Assembly (NCBI RefSeq): GCF_000708045.1
Contig: NZ_ANIE01000009.1
Coordinates: 372,001 to 436,000 of the forward strand
DNA length: 64,000 nt
DNA from: Marinobacter nitratireducens
GTDB taxonomy: Bacteria > Pseudomonadota > Gammaproteobacteria > Pseudomonadales > Oleiphilaceae
Reading direction: 5' to 3'
Made by a program: the position numbers and the translations under genes
In this document: one piece after another, positions 52,618-62,626 of the stretch
Position numbering within the stretch: position 1 is the first letter of the stretch
Layout: each line of letters starts with the position of its first letter
The notes under the pieces: generated by a model
Seen by the model: only the letters and a program-made list of their open reading frames with translations
Database searches by the model: none
Told to the model about the DNA's origin: nothing

Positions 52618-54636
52618 TCATAGACCAAGGTCGCCGAGCAGGGCACTCAGCGTCGCTTTGCCTTTTTTCTGGTTGGCCTCGGCGTCCAGGTCGCCAAGCC
52701 CCTCCCACTTGAGGTCATCGTCGGGCAACTCATCCAGAAAGCGGCTGGGAATGGTCTCTATTTTCTCACCGTACTGTTTTCTTGATGCCGCGTAGGTCAG
52801 CGTCAACGTTTGGCGGGCACGGGTGATACCGACGTACATGAGTCGGCGTTCCTCCTCGATGTTACCCTCTTCGATACTGCTCCGGTGGGGCAGGATTTCT
52901 TCCTCCAGCCCCATGATAAATACGTGGGGGAATTCCAGCCCCTTGGAGGCATGAAGCGTTAGCAGTTGCACCTTGTCGCTGTCATCCTCTTCCTCTCTTT
53001 GTTCCATCATGTCACGCAGGATCAGCTTGGTGATGGCGTCCTCGATGCCGATCTCGTCCGCTGTGCCCTTGCCGTCATCCAGCATACGTTGAATGGATTC
53101 CACCAGGTACCAGATGTTCTCCATCCGCCGTTCGGCCTGTTTCGGGGTACCGGAGTGCTGGTGCAGCCACTCTTCGTATTCAATGTCGGTGAACAGCTGT
53201 TTGATCACCGGGATCGGGTCTTCGGAGTGCAGTCGCTCGCAGGTCTTGTCCACCCAGTGGGCAAAGCGCCGAAGGCGGTCCAGGCCCTTCTCGGTGATGT
53301 GACTTTCTGCGCCCATGTCGCCCAATGCCTTGAACAGACTGACATTCCGGGCGCGGGCATAGTGGCTGAGTTGCTCCAAAGTTCGGGGGCCAATCTCCCG
53401 GCGGGGAACATTGACCACACGAAGGAATGCCGCGTCATCATCCGGGTTGATCAGCAGACGGAGATAGGACATCGCGTCCTTGATCTCGTTTTTCGAGAAG
53501 AACGACTGGCCGCCAGAGATCCGGTAAGGGATCTGGTAGGCCTGCAGTTTCATTTCCAGCAGCCGAGCCTGGTGATTGCCTCGATAAAGCACGGCAAAGT
53601 CCCGGAACTCCAGTCCCTGCTTGAGTTTCTGGTCGATGATTTCGGTGGCCACGCGCTCGGTTTCGGCGTCCTCGCTTCGGCACCGGATGATTCGCAGTTC
53701 CTCGCCAATGGCGTGATCACTCCAGAGCGCCTTTTCGAAGACGTGGGGATTGTTGGCAATAACCGTGTTTGCACTGCGCAGTATGCGTGCAGTCGAGCGG
53801 TAGTTCTGCTCAAGCTTGACGATCTTAAGGCTTGGGAAATCTTCCTTGAGCTGGGCAAGGTTCTCCGGACGGGCGCCACGCCAGGCATAGATGGACTGGT
53901 CATCGTCACCGACGACGGTGAACGCGGCCCTTTCGGCAACCAGAAGTTTGACCAGTTCATACTGGCAGACGTTAGTATCCTGATACTCGTCCACCAGCAT
54001 GTAACGGATTTTCCGCCGCCATTTCGCCAGCACGTCGGGGTGGTTTCGGAACAGCTGCACCGGCAGCAGGATGAGGTCGTCAAAGTCGACCGCATTGTAG
54101 GCTTTGAGGTACTCGTTGTATTTGCCGTAGATAATGGCAATCCGTTGCTCCCGTTCGTCCGCGGCCTTGCTTAATGCCTCCGGGGGGCTGCGCAGGGCGT
54201 TCTTCCAGGACGAGATGGTCATCTGGACATCGCCGACTTCATCCCCGGCTTCCAGGCTGCCGCCTTGCATCATCAGGTCCTGCAAAAGGGCCTTGGCGTC
54301 CTCGGCGTCGAAGATAGAAAAACCCGGGTGGTACCCCAGGTGAGCATGTTCCTCGCGGATCATGTTCAGGCCAAGATTATGGAACGTGGACACGATCAGT
54401 CCCCGGGTCTGGCTGCGATCCACAATTCGCCCAACCCGCTCTTTCATTTCCCGGGCGGCCTTGTTGGTAAAAGTGACGGCGGCAATGTGCCTTCCCGGAA
54501 TGCCCAGTTGCTCAATCAGATACGCAATCTTGCGGGTGATGACGCTGGTTTTGCCGCTGCCGGCTCCGGCAAGCACAAGGAGAGGGCCTTCGGCGTAGCG
54601 AACTGCCTCGCGTTGTCTGGGATTGAGTTTGTTCAC
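52618..54636 (-). CDS. rep: ATP-dependent DNA helicase Rep
   Basis: The product has 672 residues, almost exactly the length of E. coli Rep. All UvrD/Rep motifs are visible: Walker A GAGSGKT, VTFTNKAAREM, DEYQDTN, DDDQSIYAWRGA, EQNYRST, LLTLHASKGLEF and VGITRARQTL. It unwinds DNA 3' to 5' and removes proteins ahead of the replication fork. It runs divergent to the EAL-domain gene. Confidence 0.97.
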   Translation of the reverse strand: MNKLNPRQREAVRYAEGPLLVLAGAGSGKTSVITRKIAYLIEQLGIPGRHIAAVTFTNKAAREMKERVGRIVDRSQTRGLIVSTFHNLGLNMIREEHAHLGYHPGFSIFDAEDAKALLQDLMMQGGSLEAGDEVGDVQMTISSWKNALRSPPEALSKAADEREQRIAIIYGKYNEYLKAYNAVDFDDLILLPVQLFRNHPDVLAKWRRKIRYMLVDEYQDTNVCQYELVKLLVAERAAFTVVGDDDQSIYAWRGARPENLAQLKEDFPSLKIVKLEQNYRSTARILRSANTVIANNPHVFEKALWSDHAIGEELRIIRCRSEDAETERVATEIIDQKLKQGLEFRDFAVLYRGNHQARLLEMKLQAYQIPYRISGGQSFFSKNEIKDAMSYLRLLINPDDDAAFLRVVNVPRREIGPRTLEQLSHYARARNVSLFKALGDMGAESHITEKGLDRLRRFAHWVDKTCERLHSEDPIPVIKQLFTDIEYEEWLHQHSGTPKQAERRMENIWYLVESIQRMLDDGKGTADEIGIEDAITKLILRDMMEQREEEDDSDKVQLLTLHASKGLEFPHVFIMGLEEEILPHRSSIEEGNIEEERRLMYVGITRARQTLTLTYAASRKQYGEKIETIPSRFLDELPDDDLKWEGLGDLDAEANQKKGKATLSALLGDLGL

Positions 54637-54780
54637 GGATTCCAGGCCAGGATTGCAACAAGTGGGAATATCGGACGTTTGGTGTATTCTACACGACCCT
54701 GGGATTCTGTACCTTGTCGTTGTATCAGCTATCCTACATACAATGGATTCGGTGATTTACACACAAATGGACTCTGTTTG

Positions 54781-56517
54781 ATGACATTGCCTCTGGAAAC
54801 GTCGGGGCCAGATCAGCTTCGCCTTCTGGTTCTGGTTCCGGATTATTCGGATTTTCTCTGGCTGAATTCACTTCTTGCCGGAGACCCGGAGTTTTTCCCG
54901 GACGCAACCTGGTGCCCGGATCTCATTGATTGTGATGATCTTATCCGCAACGCCAGCTTCGATGTCATCATCTGGGATTGTGTCTTCCATGGCGGGTCAG
55001 AGTCCGCTTTCCTCCAATACCTGGCGGTGGCCAGTAATGAAAAGCCAGTGCTTGCGCTGAGCGCAGAGGCAGCCGATGAACGGGCGCCGGAATTGCTGGC
55101 AACAGGCGCATCGGATTATCTGTCGCGTGCGGGGCTGGAACATTGGTCGTTTTGTCGCGCCGTAAAGGCGCTCTGGTATCGCGGGCGCTTGTCCGAATCC
55201 AGCCAGGGACAGCTGGGAAGGGATGTTGCAACCGGATTCATTAACCGGGACCTGTTTTTTGATCGCTTGCAGCAGGCCCTGCTGCGGGCGGAGCGGGGCG
55301 GGCAGCGGTTGGCGCTTCTGCATCTGAACATTGATGATTTTCGCAGCATCAACGAATCCTTTGGTTATCAGAAAAGCGATGAGCTGATGATCAAGCTTGC
55401 GGACCGGCTCCGTAACAGTTTGCGTCGGGTGGATTCCCTGATGCGAATCGGCGGGGATGAACTGGCGATAATTGTCGAAAAAGTCGAGGACTCGCTGGAT
55501 ATCACCCAGATCATCCGTAAGGTGGTTACGGCCCTGAATGATCCGATCACTATTGATGGACAGGCGATTGGCGTCAGCGCCAGTCTGGGTGTGGCGACTT
55601 ATCCTGAAGCTGGGGACAGCGCCGAGAACCTGCTTCGCCGTGCCAACCGGGCGATGTTCGAGGCCAAGCGTGATCCTGGTACCAGCTATCGTTTCTATGA
55701 TCGTCAGCTCCATATCTCGGCCGGTTACCAGTTGCGGCTGGAGGCCGATTTGCGCAGTGCCCTGCGGGGTAAAGAGCTGGAGCTTTACTATCAGCCCCGA
55801 ATCGACCTTGCCACCGAGGAAGTCCGCGGGGTGGAGTGCCTGTTGCGCTGGAACCATCCGGAACGCGGGCTGGTGGGACCGGACGAATTTATCCCGGTCG
55901 CGGAACGGAGCGGTCTGATTGTCCCGATTGGGTATTGGGTGATTGAACAGGCCTGTCAGCGTCTGCGAGAGTCTGCCGAGCTTGGCTTCCCGGGACTTGT
56001 GTTTGCGGTAAACCTGTCGTTCCGTCAGTTCCATGACCGCAAGATGACCGAAACCATTTTCCGCATTATCTTTAACGCCAATGTGGATACCAGCCTGCTT
56101 GAGCTGGAGCTCACGGAGAGTGCAATGATGCATGATCCGGAGTATGCCCAGCGTTGTCTGCGCGAACTGAATCAGTTGGGTATCAGCTTCGCTCTGGACG
56201 ATTTCGGCACAGGCTTTTCCTCCCTGACCAATCTTCAGCATCTTCCGATATCTCTCCTGAAAATTGACAAGTCGTTCGTTCAGGATCTGGGCCATTCAGC
56301 CGATGCGGAACACATTATCCGGGCTACGATCAGCCTGGCTCACAGTCTTCAGATCAGCGTGGTGGCCGAGGGAGTCGAAAACGAAGGTCAGCTTGAGTTC
56401 CTGCGTCAGCAGCACTGCGATGAAATCCAGGGTTACTACTACGCCCGCCCCATGCCGTGGAAAGACCTTGTTCAGTTCCTGACCAATCGTGACCAGGCCG
56501 CTTGCCTGGAGCGTTGA
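54781..56517 (+). CDS. GGDEF/EAL-family signalling protein with degenerate GGDEF
   Basis: The start is ATG 54781; an upstream frame to 54265 overlaps rep and is antisense. The 578-residue product has an N-terminal receiver-like domain (PDYSDFLWLNSLL, with D in IIWDCVF), a GGDEF domain in which the last residue is Leu (GGDEL), and an EAL domain reading ECLLRW with the catalytic Glu intact and DDFGTGFSSL, KIDKSFV present. It is probably a phosphodiesterase for cyclic-di-GMP, perhaps regulated by GTP binding in the altered GGDEF. It is separate from the 34.6 kb paralogue. Confidence 0.87.
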   Translation: MTLPLETSGPDQLRLLVLVPDYSDFLWLNSLLAGDPEFFPDATWCPDLIDCDDLIRNASFDVIIWDCVFHGGSESAFLQYLAVASNEKPVLALSAEAADERAPELLATGASDYLSRAGLEHWSFCRAVKALWYRGRLSESSQGQLGRDVATGFINRDLFFDRLQQALLRAERGGQRLALLHLNIDDFRSINESFGYQKSDELMIKLADRLRNSLRRVDSLMRIGGDELAIIVEKVEDSLDITQIIRKVVTALNDPITIDGQAIGVSASLGVATYPEAGDSAENLLRRANRAMFEAKRDPGTSYRFYDRQLHISAGYQLRLEADLRSALRGKELELYYQPRIDLATEEVRGVECLLRWNHPERGLVGPDEFIPVAERSGLIVPIGYWVIEQACQRLRESAELGFPGLVFAVNLSFRQFHDRKMTETIFRIIFNANVDTSLLELELTESAMMHDPEYAQRCLRELNQLGISFALDDFGTGFSSLTNLQHLPISLLKIDKSFVQDLGHSADAEHIIRATISLAHSLQISVVAEGVENEGQLEFLRQQHCDEIQGYYYARPMPWKDLVQFLTNRDQAACLER

Positions 56518-56571
56518 GCCGCTGTACCTTTTCCTCCTTGATCTGATCCTGACGCTATCCACAGAGGTTCC

Positions 56572-58914
56572 ATGAACAGTATTTCCAGGCGCATTGCTGA
56601 CGAGCTCGGCGTAAATGAGCAGCAGGTTAACGCCACCGTCGAGTTGCTGGATGAGGGCTCGACCGTTCCTTTCATCGCCCGGTACCGGAAGGAAGTTACC
56701 GGCTCTCTGGACGACAGCCAGCTGAGGACACTTGAAGAGCGTCTGCGGTATCTGCGTGAGCTGGAGGATCGTCGCTCAGCCATTCTCAAGAGCATTGATG
56801 AGCAGGGTAAGCTGACCGACGAGTTGCGCGCCAGCATCAACGATGCAGACACCAAAAACCGGCTGGAAGACCTCTACCTTCCGTACAAACCGAAGCGCCG
56901 GACCAAGGCCCAGATCGCGCGGGAAGCGGGCCTGGAGCCGCTGGCCGACGCACTCTACGACGATCCGACGCTGGATCCGGAATCCACGGCTGCCGGTTAT
57001 TTCAACAAGGAGGCCGGCATCGAGGACACCAAGGCGGCACTCGACGGCGCTCGATATATTTTGATGGAGCGTTTTGCCGAAGATGCGGAGCTGCTGGGGA
57101 ATCTGCGTGATTTCATCTGGCAGGAAGGTCAGTTGAAGGTGTCGGTCATTGAGGGTAAGGAAAACGAGGGTGCCAAGTTCCGGGATTATTTCGAGCATAT
57201 CGAACCGCTGAGGAAAGTACCTTCCCACCGTGCCCTGGCGATACTCCGAGGCCGTAATGAAGGCATCCTGGCCTATGCCATTGTAGTTGGGGATGAGGAA
57301 GACGACCGGCGCCAACCTCATCCTGCTGAGCAGCGTATCGCCGCCCACTGGAACATCCGTGACAACGGCCGCCCGGCTGATAAGTGGCTCTCGGAGGTGG
57401 TGCGTTGGACGTGGCGTGTGAAGCTGTCTACCCAGATCGAAACCGACCTGATGGCTCAGGTGCGCGAATCCGCTGAGACCGAGGCCATCAACGTCTTTGC
57501 TGCCAACCTCAAGGATCTGCTTCTGCTGGCACCTGCCGGCCCCCGCCCGACACTCGGGCTGGATCCGGGGCTACGCACCGGCGTCAAGGTTGCCGTGATC
57601 GATGGCACCAGCCAGGTCGTGGGGCATGGTGCTATTTTCCCCCATGCGCCCAAGAATCAGTGGGATCAGTCCATTGAACAGCTGGCGAAGTGGTGTCGTG
57701 AGTACAGCATTGAGCTGATCGCCATCGGTAACGGTACCGCTTCCAGGGAAACCGAAAAGCTGGTGGCGGATCTGTGCAAGCGTTACCCCGAATTGAAGCT
57801 GGCGCGCATTGTGGTCAGTGAGTCCGGCGCCTCTATCTATTCGGCATCCGAATTTGCTTCCCGGGAGCTCCCGGACCTGGACGTGACCATTCGTGGCGCT
57901 GTTTCTATCGCCCGTCGTTTGCAGGATCCGCTGGCGGAACTGGTGAAGATCGAACCCAAATCCATTGGTGTTGGTCAGTACCAGCACGACGTCTCTCAGG
58001 TTCAGCTGTCACGGAGTCTGGATGCGGTGGTGGAAGACTGTGTAAACGGTGTTGGGGTGGACCTGAACACCGCCTCGGTGCCGTTGCTGGCCCGGGTGTC
58101 TGGGCTGAATCAGAGCATCGCCCAGAACATCGTTGATTTCCGCAGCCAGAACGGCAAGTTCCTTGACCGGAAGCAGTTGCTGAAAGTTGCCCGTCTCGGT
58201 GACCGTACATTTGAGCAGGCTGCGGGCTTCCTTCGGATTGCCGGTGGTGAAAACCCGCTGGATCGATCGTCCGTCCACCCGGAAGCCTATGGTGTGGTGG
58301 AAGCCATCGCCAGCCGTAATCAGCGCAAAGTGGAGAACATCATCGGGGACTCTGCGTTCCTGCGGAGCCTGAACCCGCAGGATTACGTAACCGATCAGTT
58401 TGGTCTGCCAACCATCAAGGACATCATCTCGGAACTGGAAAAGCCGGGGCGCGACCCCCGACCGGAGTTCCGCTTTGCGAGCTTTGAGGAAGGGGTGGAA
58501 ACCCTGAATGATCTGAAACCGGGCATGGTGCTGGAAGGTTCGGTGACCAACGTTACCAACTTTGGTGCGTTTGTGGATATCGGGGTTCATCAGGATGGGT
58601 TGGTGCACATCTCCGCGCTGTCCAACACCTTCGTGAAAGACCCCCGTGATGTGGTCAAGGCTGGAGATATCGTCAAGGTGAAGGTGCTGGACGTGGATAT
58701 CGCGCGTAAACGCATCGCATTGACCATGCGCATGGATGATCAGCCGGGTGAAAAGAGCGACGGCAAATCTGTCAGTGCCGGCCGAGGTCGGAACGAGCAG
58801 CGCAACAGTGGTCGCCCCTCCCGTCAGTCAAATGGCGGTGAAAAGCCGCAACAGGGCGCCATGGCGGGCGCTCTGGCCCAGGCATTTGCATCGGCCCGGA
58901 AGAGCGGTCGTTAA
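56572..58914 (+). CDS. tex: Tex, RNA-binding transcription accessory protein
   Basis: The product has 780 residues and the full Tex layout: N-terminal helices with [10 protein letters not shown], YqgF-like RNase-H domain ([10 protein letters not shown]), helix-hairpin-helix ([15 protein letters not shown]) and a C-terminal S1 domain ([33 protein letters not shown]). It binds nucleic acid and influences transcription and stress responses. It follows the EAL-domain gene by 54 bp. Confidence 0.96.
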   Translation: MNSISRRIADELGVNEQQVNATVELLDEGSTVPFIARYRKEVTGSLDDSQLRTLEERLRYLRELEDRRSAILKSIDEQGKLTDELRASINDADTKNRLEDLYLPYKPKRRTKAQIAREAGLEPLADALYDDPTLDPESTAAGYFNKEAGIEDTKAALDGARYILMERFAEDAELLGNLRDFIWQEGQLKVSVIEGKENEGAKFRDYFEHIEPLRKVPSHRALAILRGRNEGILAYAIVVGDEEDDRRQPHPAEQRIAAHWNIRDNGRPADKWLSEVVRWTWRVKLSTQIETDLMAQVRESAETEAINVFAANLKDLLLLAPAGPRPTLGLDPGLRTGVKVAVIDGTSQVVGHGAIFPHAPKNQWDQSIEQLAKWCREYSIELIAIGNGTASRETEKLVADLCKRYPELKLARIVVSESGASIYSASEFASRELPDLDVTIRGAVSIARRLQDPLAELVKIEPKSIGVGQYQHDVSQVQLSRSLDAVVEDCVNGVGVDLNTASVPLLARVSGLNQSIAQNIVDFRSQNGKFLDRKQLLKVARLGDRTFEQAAGFLRIAGGENPLDRSSVHPEAYGVVEAIASRNQRKVENIIGDSAFLRSLNPQDYVTDQFGLPTIKDIISELEKPGRDPRPEFRFASFEEGVETLNDLKPGMVLEGSVTNVTNFGAFVDIGVHQDGLVHISALSNTFVKDPRDVVKAGDIVKVKVLDVDIARKRIALTMRMDDQPGEKSDGKSVSAGRGRNEQRNSGRPSRQSNGGEKPQQGAMAGALAQAFASARKSGR

Positions 58915-58979
58915 GCGGATAACAATGTATCCAACGGCCGGCCCGGCAAGGCCCGGGGCGGTCGCAGCAGGAGTCCAAC

Positions 58980-60539
58980 ATGGCTGAATCCCGCCACTCT
59001 CTGTTTCGCCAGTTTGCCGCCAGTGACTGGGACGGCTTCCTGAAAGGCGTTGAGAAGGAAGGTCTGAGGGTTGATCGTAACGGCTTTATCGCCCAGACGC
59101 CCCATCCCGAATCCCTGGGCTCTGCCTTGACCCACCCCCGCATCACCACCGACTACTCGGAAGCCCTTCTGGAGTTGATCACGCCGGTATTCAACAGCAC
59201 CCGAGGCATGCTGGAATCGCTGCGGAATACCCATCGTTATGTGCAGCAGAAGTTGGGCGATGAAGTCTTCTGGGCGGCGAGCATGCCCTGTGAGCTGGAT
59301 GGCGACCCCAGCATTCCGATTGCGGAATACGGAACCTCGAACATCGGCCGCTTGAAGCATGTTTATCGTCAGGGGCTTGCCGTGCGCTATGGGCGGATGA
59401 TGCAGAGCATCGCCGGGGCTCACTATAACCTGTCCTTGCCGGACTCGTTCTGGCAGAAGTGGCAGCAACTGCAGGGCAACAGCCAGAGCCTCAAGGACTT
59501 CAAGTCAGATCAGTATTTCTGGCTGATCCGAAATTTCCGGCGCCGCAGCTGGTTGCTGATGCTGCTCTTCGGAGCGTCGCCGGCCCTGGATGCCAGCTTT
59601 GTGGCCAATGTCCGTCATGACCTCGACCGTTTTAACGGGCGAACCTGGTATGGCCGCGATGCGACTTCTCTGCGCATGGGGGATCTGGGCTATCACAACA
59701 ATGCCCAGGCCTCGTTGAACATCTGCTTCAACGAGCTCAGCACCTACACCCAGACCCTGCATCGGGCGATCCATACCCCATGGCCGGCATACGAAGCGAT
59801 TGGTACCCGCAAGGGGGATGACTTCATCCAGATCAACACCAGCGTCCTGCAGATCGAGAATGAGTATTACAGTGCGGTTCGGCCCAAGCGCACCACCGAG
59901 CGGGAAGAAAAACCCATCCAGGCGCTCGACGCCCGCGGTGTCGAATACATCGAAGTTCGCTGTCTCGATCTGGATCCGTTCTCGCCGGTGGGTGTGAATG
60001 AAGCCCAGATCGACTTCCTCGATCTGTTCCTGCTGGATTGTCTGCTGTCCGATAGCCCCCGAATCGGGGATGCGGAGTGTGAACGGCTGGATGACAACTA
60101 CAAAGATGTGGTTTCTCACGGCCGTAATCCGTCGTTGCCGCTGTGCCGGGGGGGCGAGCGTGTGGCCATGGAGCAGGCGGCAACCGAGTTGCTGGACCGT
60201 CTCGAACCTCTCGCGGAACTGCTGGATAGCTGGAGCGGAGGGGAAGCGTACCGCACGGCTCTGAAAGCCCAGCGCGACAAAATGCCCGACTCCGGTGTCT
60301 GGAACGTGCCTTCTGCTCAGGTGATTCGTGCCATGGAAGCGTCTGGCCTCGGACACCGGGAGTGGGTGATGGAAATGTCACGTCGCCATCAGCAAGCCTT
60401 GCGTGAAGAGGGGCTGAGCCCGGACGTTCAGGCAGAGTTCGACGCTATGACGACAACGTCCCTGACGGAACAGAAACAACTGGAAGCCGCTGATACCCTG
60501 CCTTTCGGAGATTTTCTCGAGCAATACCTGCAGTCCTGA
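58980..60539 (+). CDS. gshA: Glutamate-cysteine ligase
   Basis: The product has 519 residues, like E. coli GshA (518). It contains GVEKEGLRVDRNGFIAQT at the start, substrate-binding segments TDYSEALLELITP, and MPCELDGDPSIPIAEYG. It makes gamma-glutamylcysteine, the first step in glutathione synthesis. Its ATG is 65 bp after tex. Confidence 0.96.
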   Translation: MAESRHSLFRQFAASDWDGFLKGVEKEGLRVDRNGFIAQTPHPESLGSALTHPRITTDYSEALLELITPVFNSTRGMLESLRNTHRYVQQKLGDEVFWAASMPCELDGDPSIPIAEYGTSNIGRLKHVYRQGLAVRYGRMMQSIAGAHYNLSLPDSFWQKWQQLQGNSQSLKDFKSDQYFWLIRNFRRRSWLLMLLFGASPALDASFVANVRHDLDRFNGRTWYGRDATSLRMGDLGYHNNAQASLNICFNELSTYTQTLHRAIHTPWPAYEAIGTRKGDDFIQINTSVLQIENEYYSAVRPKRTTEREEKPIQALDARGVEYIEVRCLDLDPFSPVGVNEAQIDFLDLFLLDCLLSDSPRIGDAECERLDDNYKDVVSHGRNPSLPLCRGGERVAMEQAATELLDRLEPLAELLDSWSGGEAYRTALKAQRDKMPDSGVWNVPSAQVIRAMEASGLGHREWVMEMSRRHQQALREEGLSPDVQAEFDAMTTTSLTEQKQLEAADTLPFGDFLEQYLQS

Positions 60540-60650
60540 GGGGCGATGCTCCTCCCTTTCGGACCTGACTCACAAAACGCCGAACAACAAATTGTCAGGG
60601 GCTGATCCGACTGTTAGCGTTTGTAACAGGGTGAACACGGAGGTGCTGTG

Positions 60651-60869
60651 ATGGCTCGGGATATGAAGCTTGGCTGGGATGTTGAAGCGCTTAACAAGGC
60701 GTACCGCCAGGGGTATATGGCGGCATCCATGGGTATGGACAAGGCCCGGTGCCCATACCGGGGGGATGTGGTTATTGCCGCCTGGGAAGCGGGCTGGGAT
60801 GACGCCGGAGCCGCGGCCGCGCAAAGCGACCGCACCGATAGTGATGACCTGTTCTCCAGGATTGCCTGA
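60651..60869 (+). CDS. rmf: Ribosome modulation factor-like protein
   Basis: ATG 60651 has GGAGG 7 bases upstream; GTG 60648 is weaker. The 72-residue product carries the Rmf pattern: AYRQGYMAASMGMDKARCPY then W-x-x-G-W (AAWEAGWDDA). Rmf dimerises 70S ribosomes into inactive 100S particles during stationary phase. It is longer than E. coli Rmf (55 residues) at both ends, with a charged C-terminal tail. It lies convergent to the FliL-like gene. Confidence 0.85.
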   Translation: MARDMKLGWDVEALNKAYRQGYMAASMGMDKARCPYRGDVVIAAWEAGWDDAGAAAAQSDRTDSDDLFSRIA

Positions 60870-60880
60870 ACCGACCGACG

Positions 60881-61327
60881 TTATTTCTGCACTACGAATT
60901 CCGTGAACAGTACGCCGGTGATGCTCTCGCCGGTGTGCTGATCTTCCAGCACCTTGTTGATTCTCTTCTTTGCCTCCTCTCTGAGCGCCTGTTGCCCCTC
61001 CATGGTGGTCAGGCTGTCAGTGCTGGTCTGTTCTCCAAAGAGCATAACCAGTTCGTGACGTAGCCGGGGCATATGAGCTTCCACCGCAGGGCGGGCCCCG
61101 GGGGTGGACGTCCTCAGGCTCACCGAGGCCTTCAGATACGTGACCTTGCTGCTGGCCGCCCCGACATGGGTAACAAACGCCGGTTCCATGGCGATATAGT
61201 CGGTGACTGCAGCCTCCTCGGAGACTGGCTCCTCCTCATTCTCCGAAGCCGCGGAAGTTGTCGGCAGTGCACACAGGCCAGTCAGTAATATCATCAGCGT
61301 CAGACTGGATTTTAGTCGAAGTCTCAT
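60881..61327 (-). CDS. FliL-like secreted protein
   Basis: The product has 148 residues with a cleavable-looking signal segment (LTLMILLTGLCALPTTSA). The domain from about 45 to 148 has the FliL pattern: YIAMEPAFVTHV, then VTYLKASVSLRT, LRHELVMLFGEQT, RINKVL and a final ITGVLFTEFVVQK. Normal FliL is membrane-anchored within flagellar operons; this one is solitary and apparently periplasmic. It may associate with flagellar stators or another envelope motor. Confidence 0.82.
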   Translation of the reverse strand: MRLRLKSSLTLMILLTGLCALPTTSAASENEEEPVSEEAAVTDYIAMEPAFVTHVGAASSKVTYLKASVSLRTSTPGARPAVEAHMPRLRHELVMLFGEQTSTDSLTTMEGQQALREEAKKRINKVLEDQHTGESITGVLFTEFVVQK

Positions 61328-61464
61328 AGGCTTGAAGTTGATCCTGGTTTAGGGTTTAGTGACCAATCATTGGTTGCGTCACCGGAATGCATCGAGAATA
61401 GCAGGCCCGGGACAAGGATGCAGTTTCATTTCGTGGTTAGGATTGACAGTTCCGAGGTGTTTTT

Positions 61465-61971
61465 GTGACTAGCAGGTGGGTGTTCGGTCTCGTATTCGTT
61501 CTGTGCGCAGGCTTACTGGGTGTGGCCTTTTACATGGAACACGTTATGGGGCTGGAGCCCTGTCCGCTGTGCTGGTTACAGCGTTTTGGATTTATGGGCG
61601 CCGGTCTGGTGAGTTTGTTGGCCTTTCTGCAAGGCCCAACCGGCTTTGGTATCCGTATCTATGGTTTGCTACTGGCGGTGTCCGCAGGCACCGGCCTGGG
61701 CATCGCGGGCCGACAGCTCTGGCTCCAGAGTCTACCGGCTGATCAGGTGCCGGCTTGTGGCCCGAGTGTTGAATACATGCTGGAGGTGCTGCCGTTCTTC
61801 GAAGTGTTGTCCACGGCGCTCAAGGGCACCGGTGATTGTGCCGAAGTGGTCTGGCGCTTCCTGGGGCTGAGCATCCCTGGCTGGACGGCAGTATTTTTCA
61901 GTTTGCTGGTGATTACCGGGTTGGTGTTGTTGTTCCGTCGCCCCGGCTCCCGGGACTGGATCGACAACTGA
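61465..61971 (+). CDS. dsbB: Disulfide bond formation protein DsbB
   Basis: The product has 168 residues from GTG 61465 and four membrane helices. The first catalytic pair is in EPCPLCWLQR; the second periplasmic loop contains a Cys in PACGPS and one in GDCAEVV. It reoxidises DsbA and passes electrons to quinones. Confidence 0.96.
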   Translation: MTSRWVFGLVFVLCAGLLGVAFYMEHVMGLEPCPLCWLQRFGFMGAGLVSLLAFLQGPTGFGIRIYGLLLAVSAGTGLGIAGRQLWLQSLPADQVPACGPSVEYMLEVLPFFEVLSTALKGTGDCAEVVWRFLGLSIPGWTAVFFSLLVITGLVLLFRRPGSRDWIDN

Positions 61972-62073
61972 AACGGTTGCGACCGGTGGTGAGCATGGGG
62001 TAACTTGGTTGCCATCCGGAATAAATTACAATCAGAACGATCGTCGTGGATGATCAAGCGGAGATAAGGCGTC

Positions 62074-62553
62074 ATGTTGGAAAATTGCCGAAATGCCAGG
62101 GAGCGTTGGGGTGGAGTCAACGAACTCATTGATCGCTGGCTGAAGGAGCGTCAGGAGCTTCTCGTGCACTATTGTGAGTTGTCCGGCGAGAGTGATTTCT
62201 CCCAGACCGAAGCCCTGAAAGCGAAGATTGTGCGCCTGTGCGAGGTTCTGGTGGATTATGTTTCCACCGGCCATTTTGAAATCTACGAGCAGCTGGTTCA
62301 GGAAGCCCGGGAATTTAACGACGGCGGGCTGGAGCTGGCCGCCAAAGTGTATCCGCGCATCGAAGAGACCACCGAGGTCGCTCTCAATTTCAATGATCGT
62401 CTGGATGGACGGGAGATGACAGAGCAGGACATCAAGGCCCTGTTCGGTGAGTTATCGAAGCTGGGCGAAACTCTGGAAAGCCGTTTCGAGATGGAGGATT
62501 TCCTGATCGAACACCTCCACAATGTTCACGCTGCCCAGGTAGAGTCAGCCTGA
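62074..62553 (+). CDS. rsd: Anti-sigma70 factor Rsd/AlgQ
   Basis: The product has 159 residues, predicted all-helical, starting MLENCRNARERWGGVNELIDRWLKERQELLVHYC, the signature of Rsd/AlgQ. It binds sigma70 region 4 during stationary phase; in Pseudomonas the orthologue AlgQ affects alginate and siderophores. It ends just before a strong bidirectional terminator. Confidence 0.95.
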   Translation: MLENCRNARERWGGVNELIDRWLKERQELLVHYCELSGESDFSQTEALKAKIVRLCEVLVDYVSTGHFEIYEQLVQEAREFNDGGLELAAKVYPRIEETTEVALNFNDRLDGREMTEQDIKALFGELSKLGETLESRFEMEDFLIEHLHNVHAAQVESA

Positions 62554-62573
62554 TCTGACGCCTCCGCGCGATT

Positions 62574-62615
62574 AAAAAAGCCTCAGCCCGGTTACCGGTG
62601 CTGAGGCTTTTTTTT
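62574..62615. terminator. Bidirectional terminator between rsd and fkpA
   Basis: AAAAAAGCCTCAGC pairs with GCTGAGGCTTTTTTTT around a loop that itself contains the small stem CCGGTTACCGG. T-runs on both strands allow it to serve the two convergent genes. Confidence 0.93.
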
Positions 62616-62626
62616 GTGGCCAGGTC

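Noticed and set aside
52966-54174. 402-codon plus-strand frame
   Set aside because: Antisense to rep, which carries all helicase motifs.
54265-54780. N-terminal extension of the EAL-domain protein
   Set aside because: Lies antisense to rep; family-like sequence begins only at ATG 54781.
54997-56295. 432-codon minus-strand frame
   Set aside because: Antisense to the GGDEF/EAL gene; shadow frame.
59505-60356. 283-codon minus-strand frame
   Set aside because: Antisense to gshA; shadow frame.
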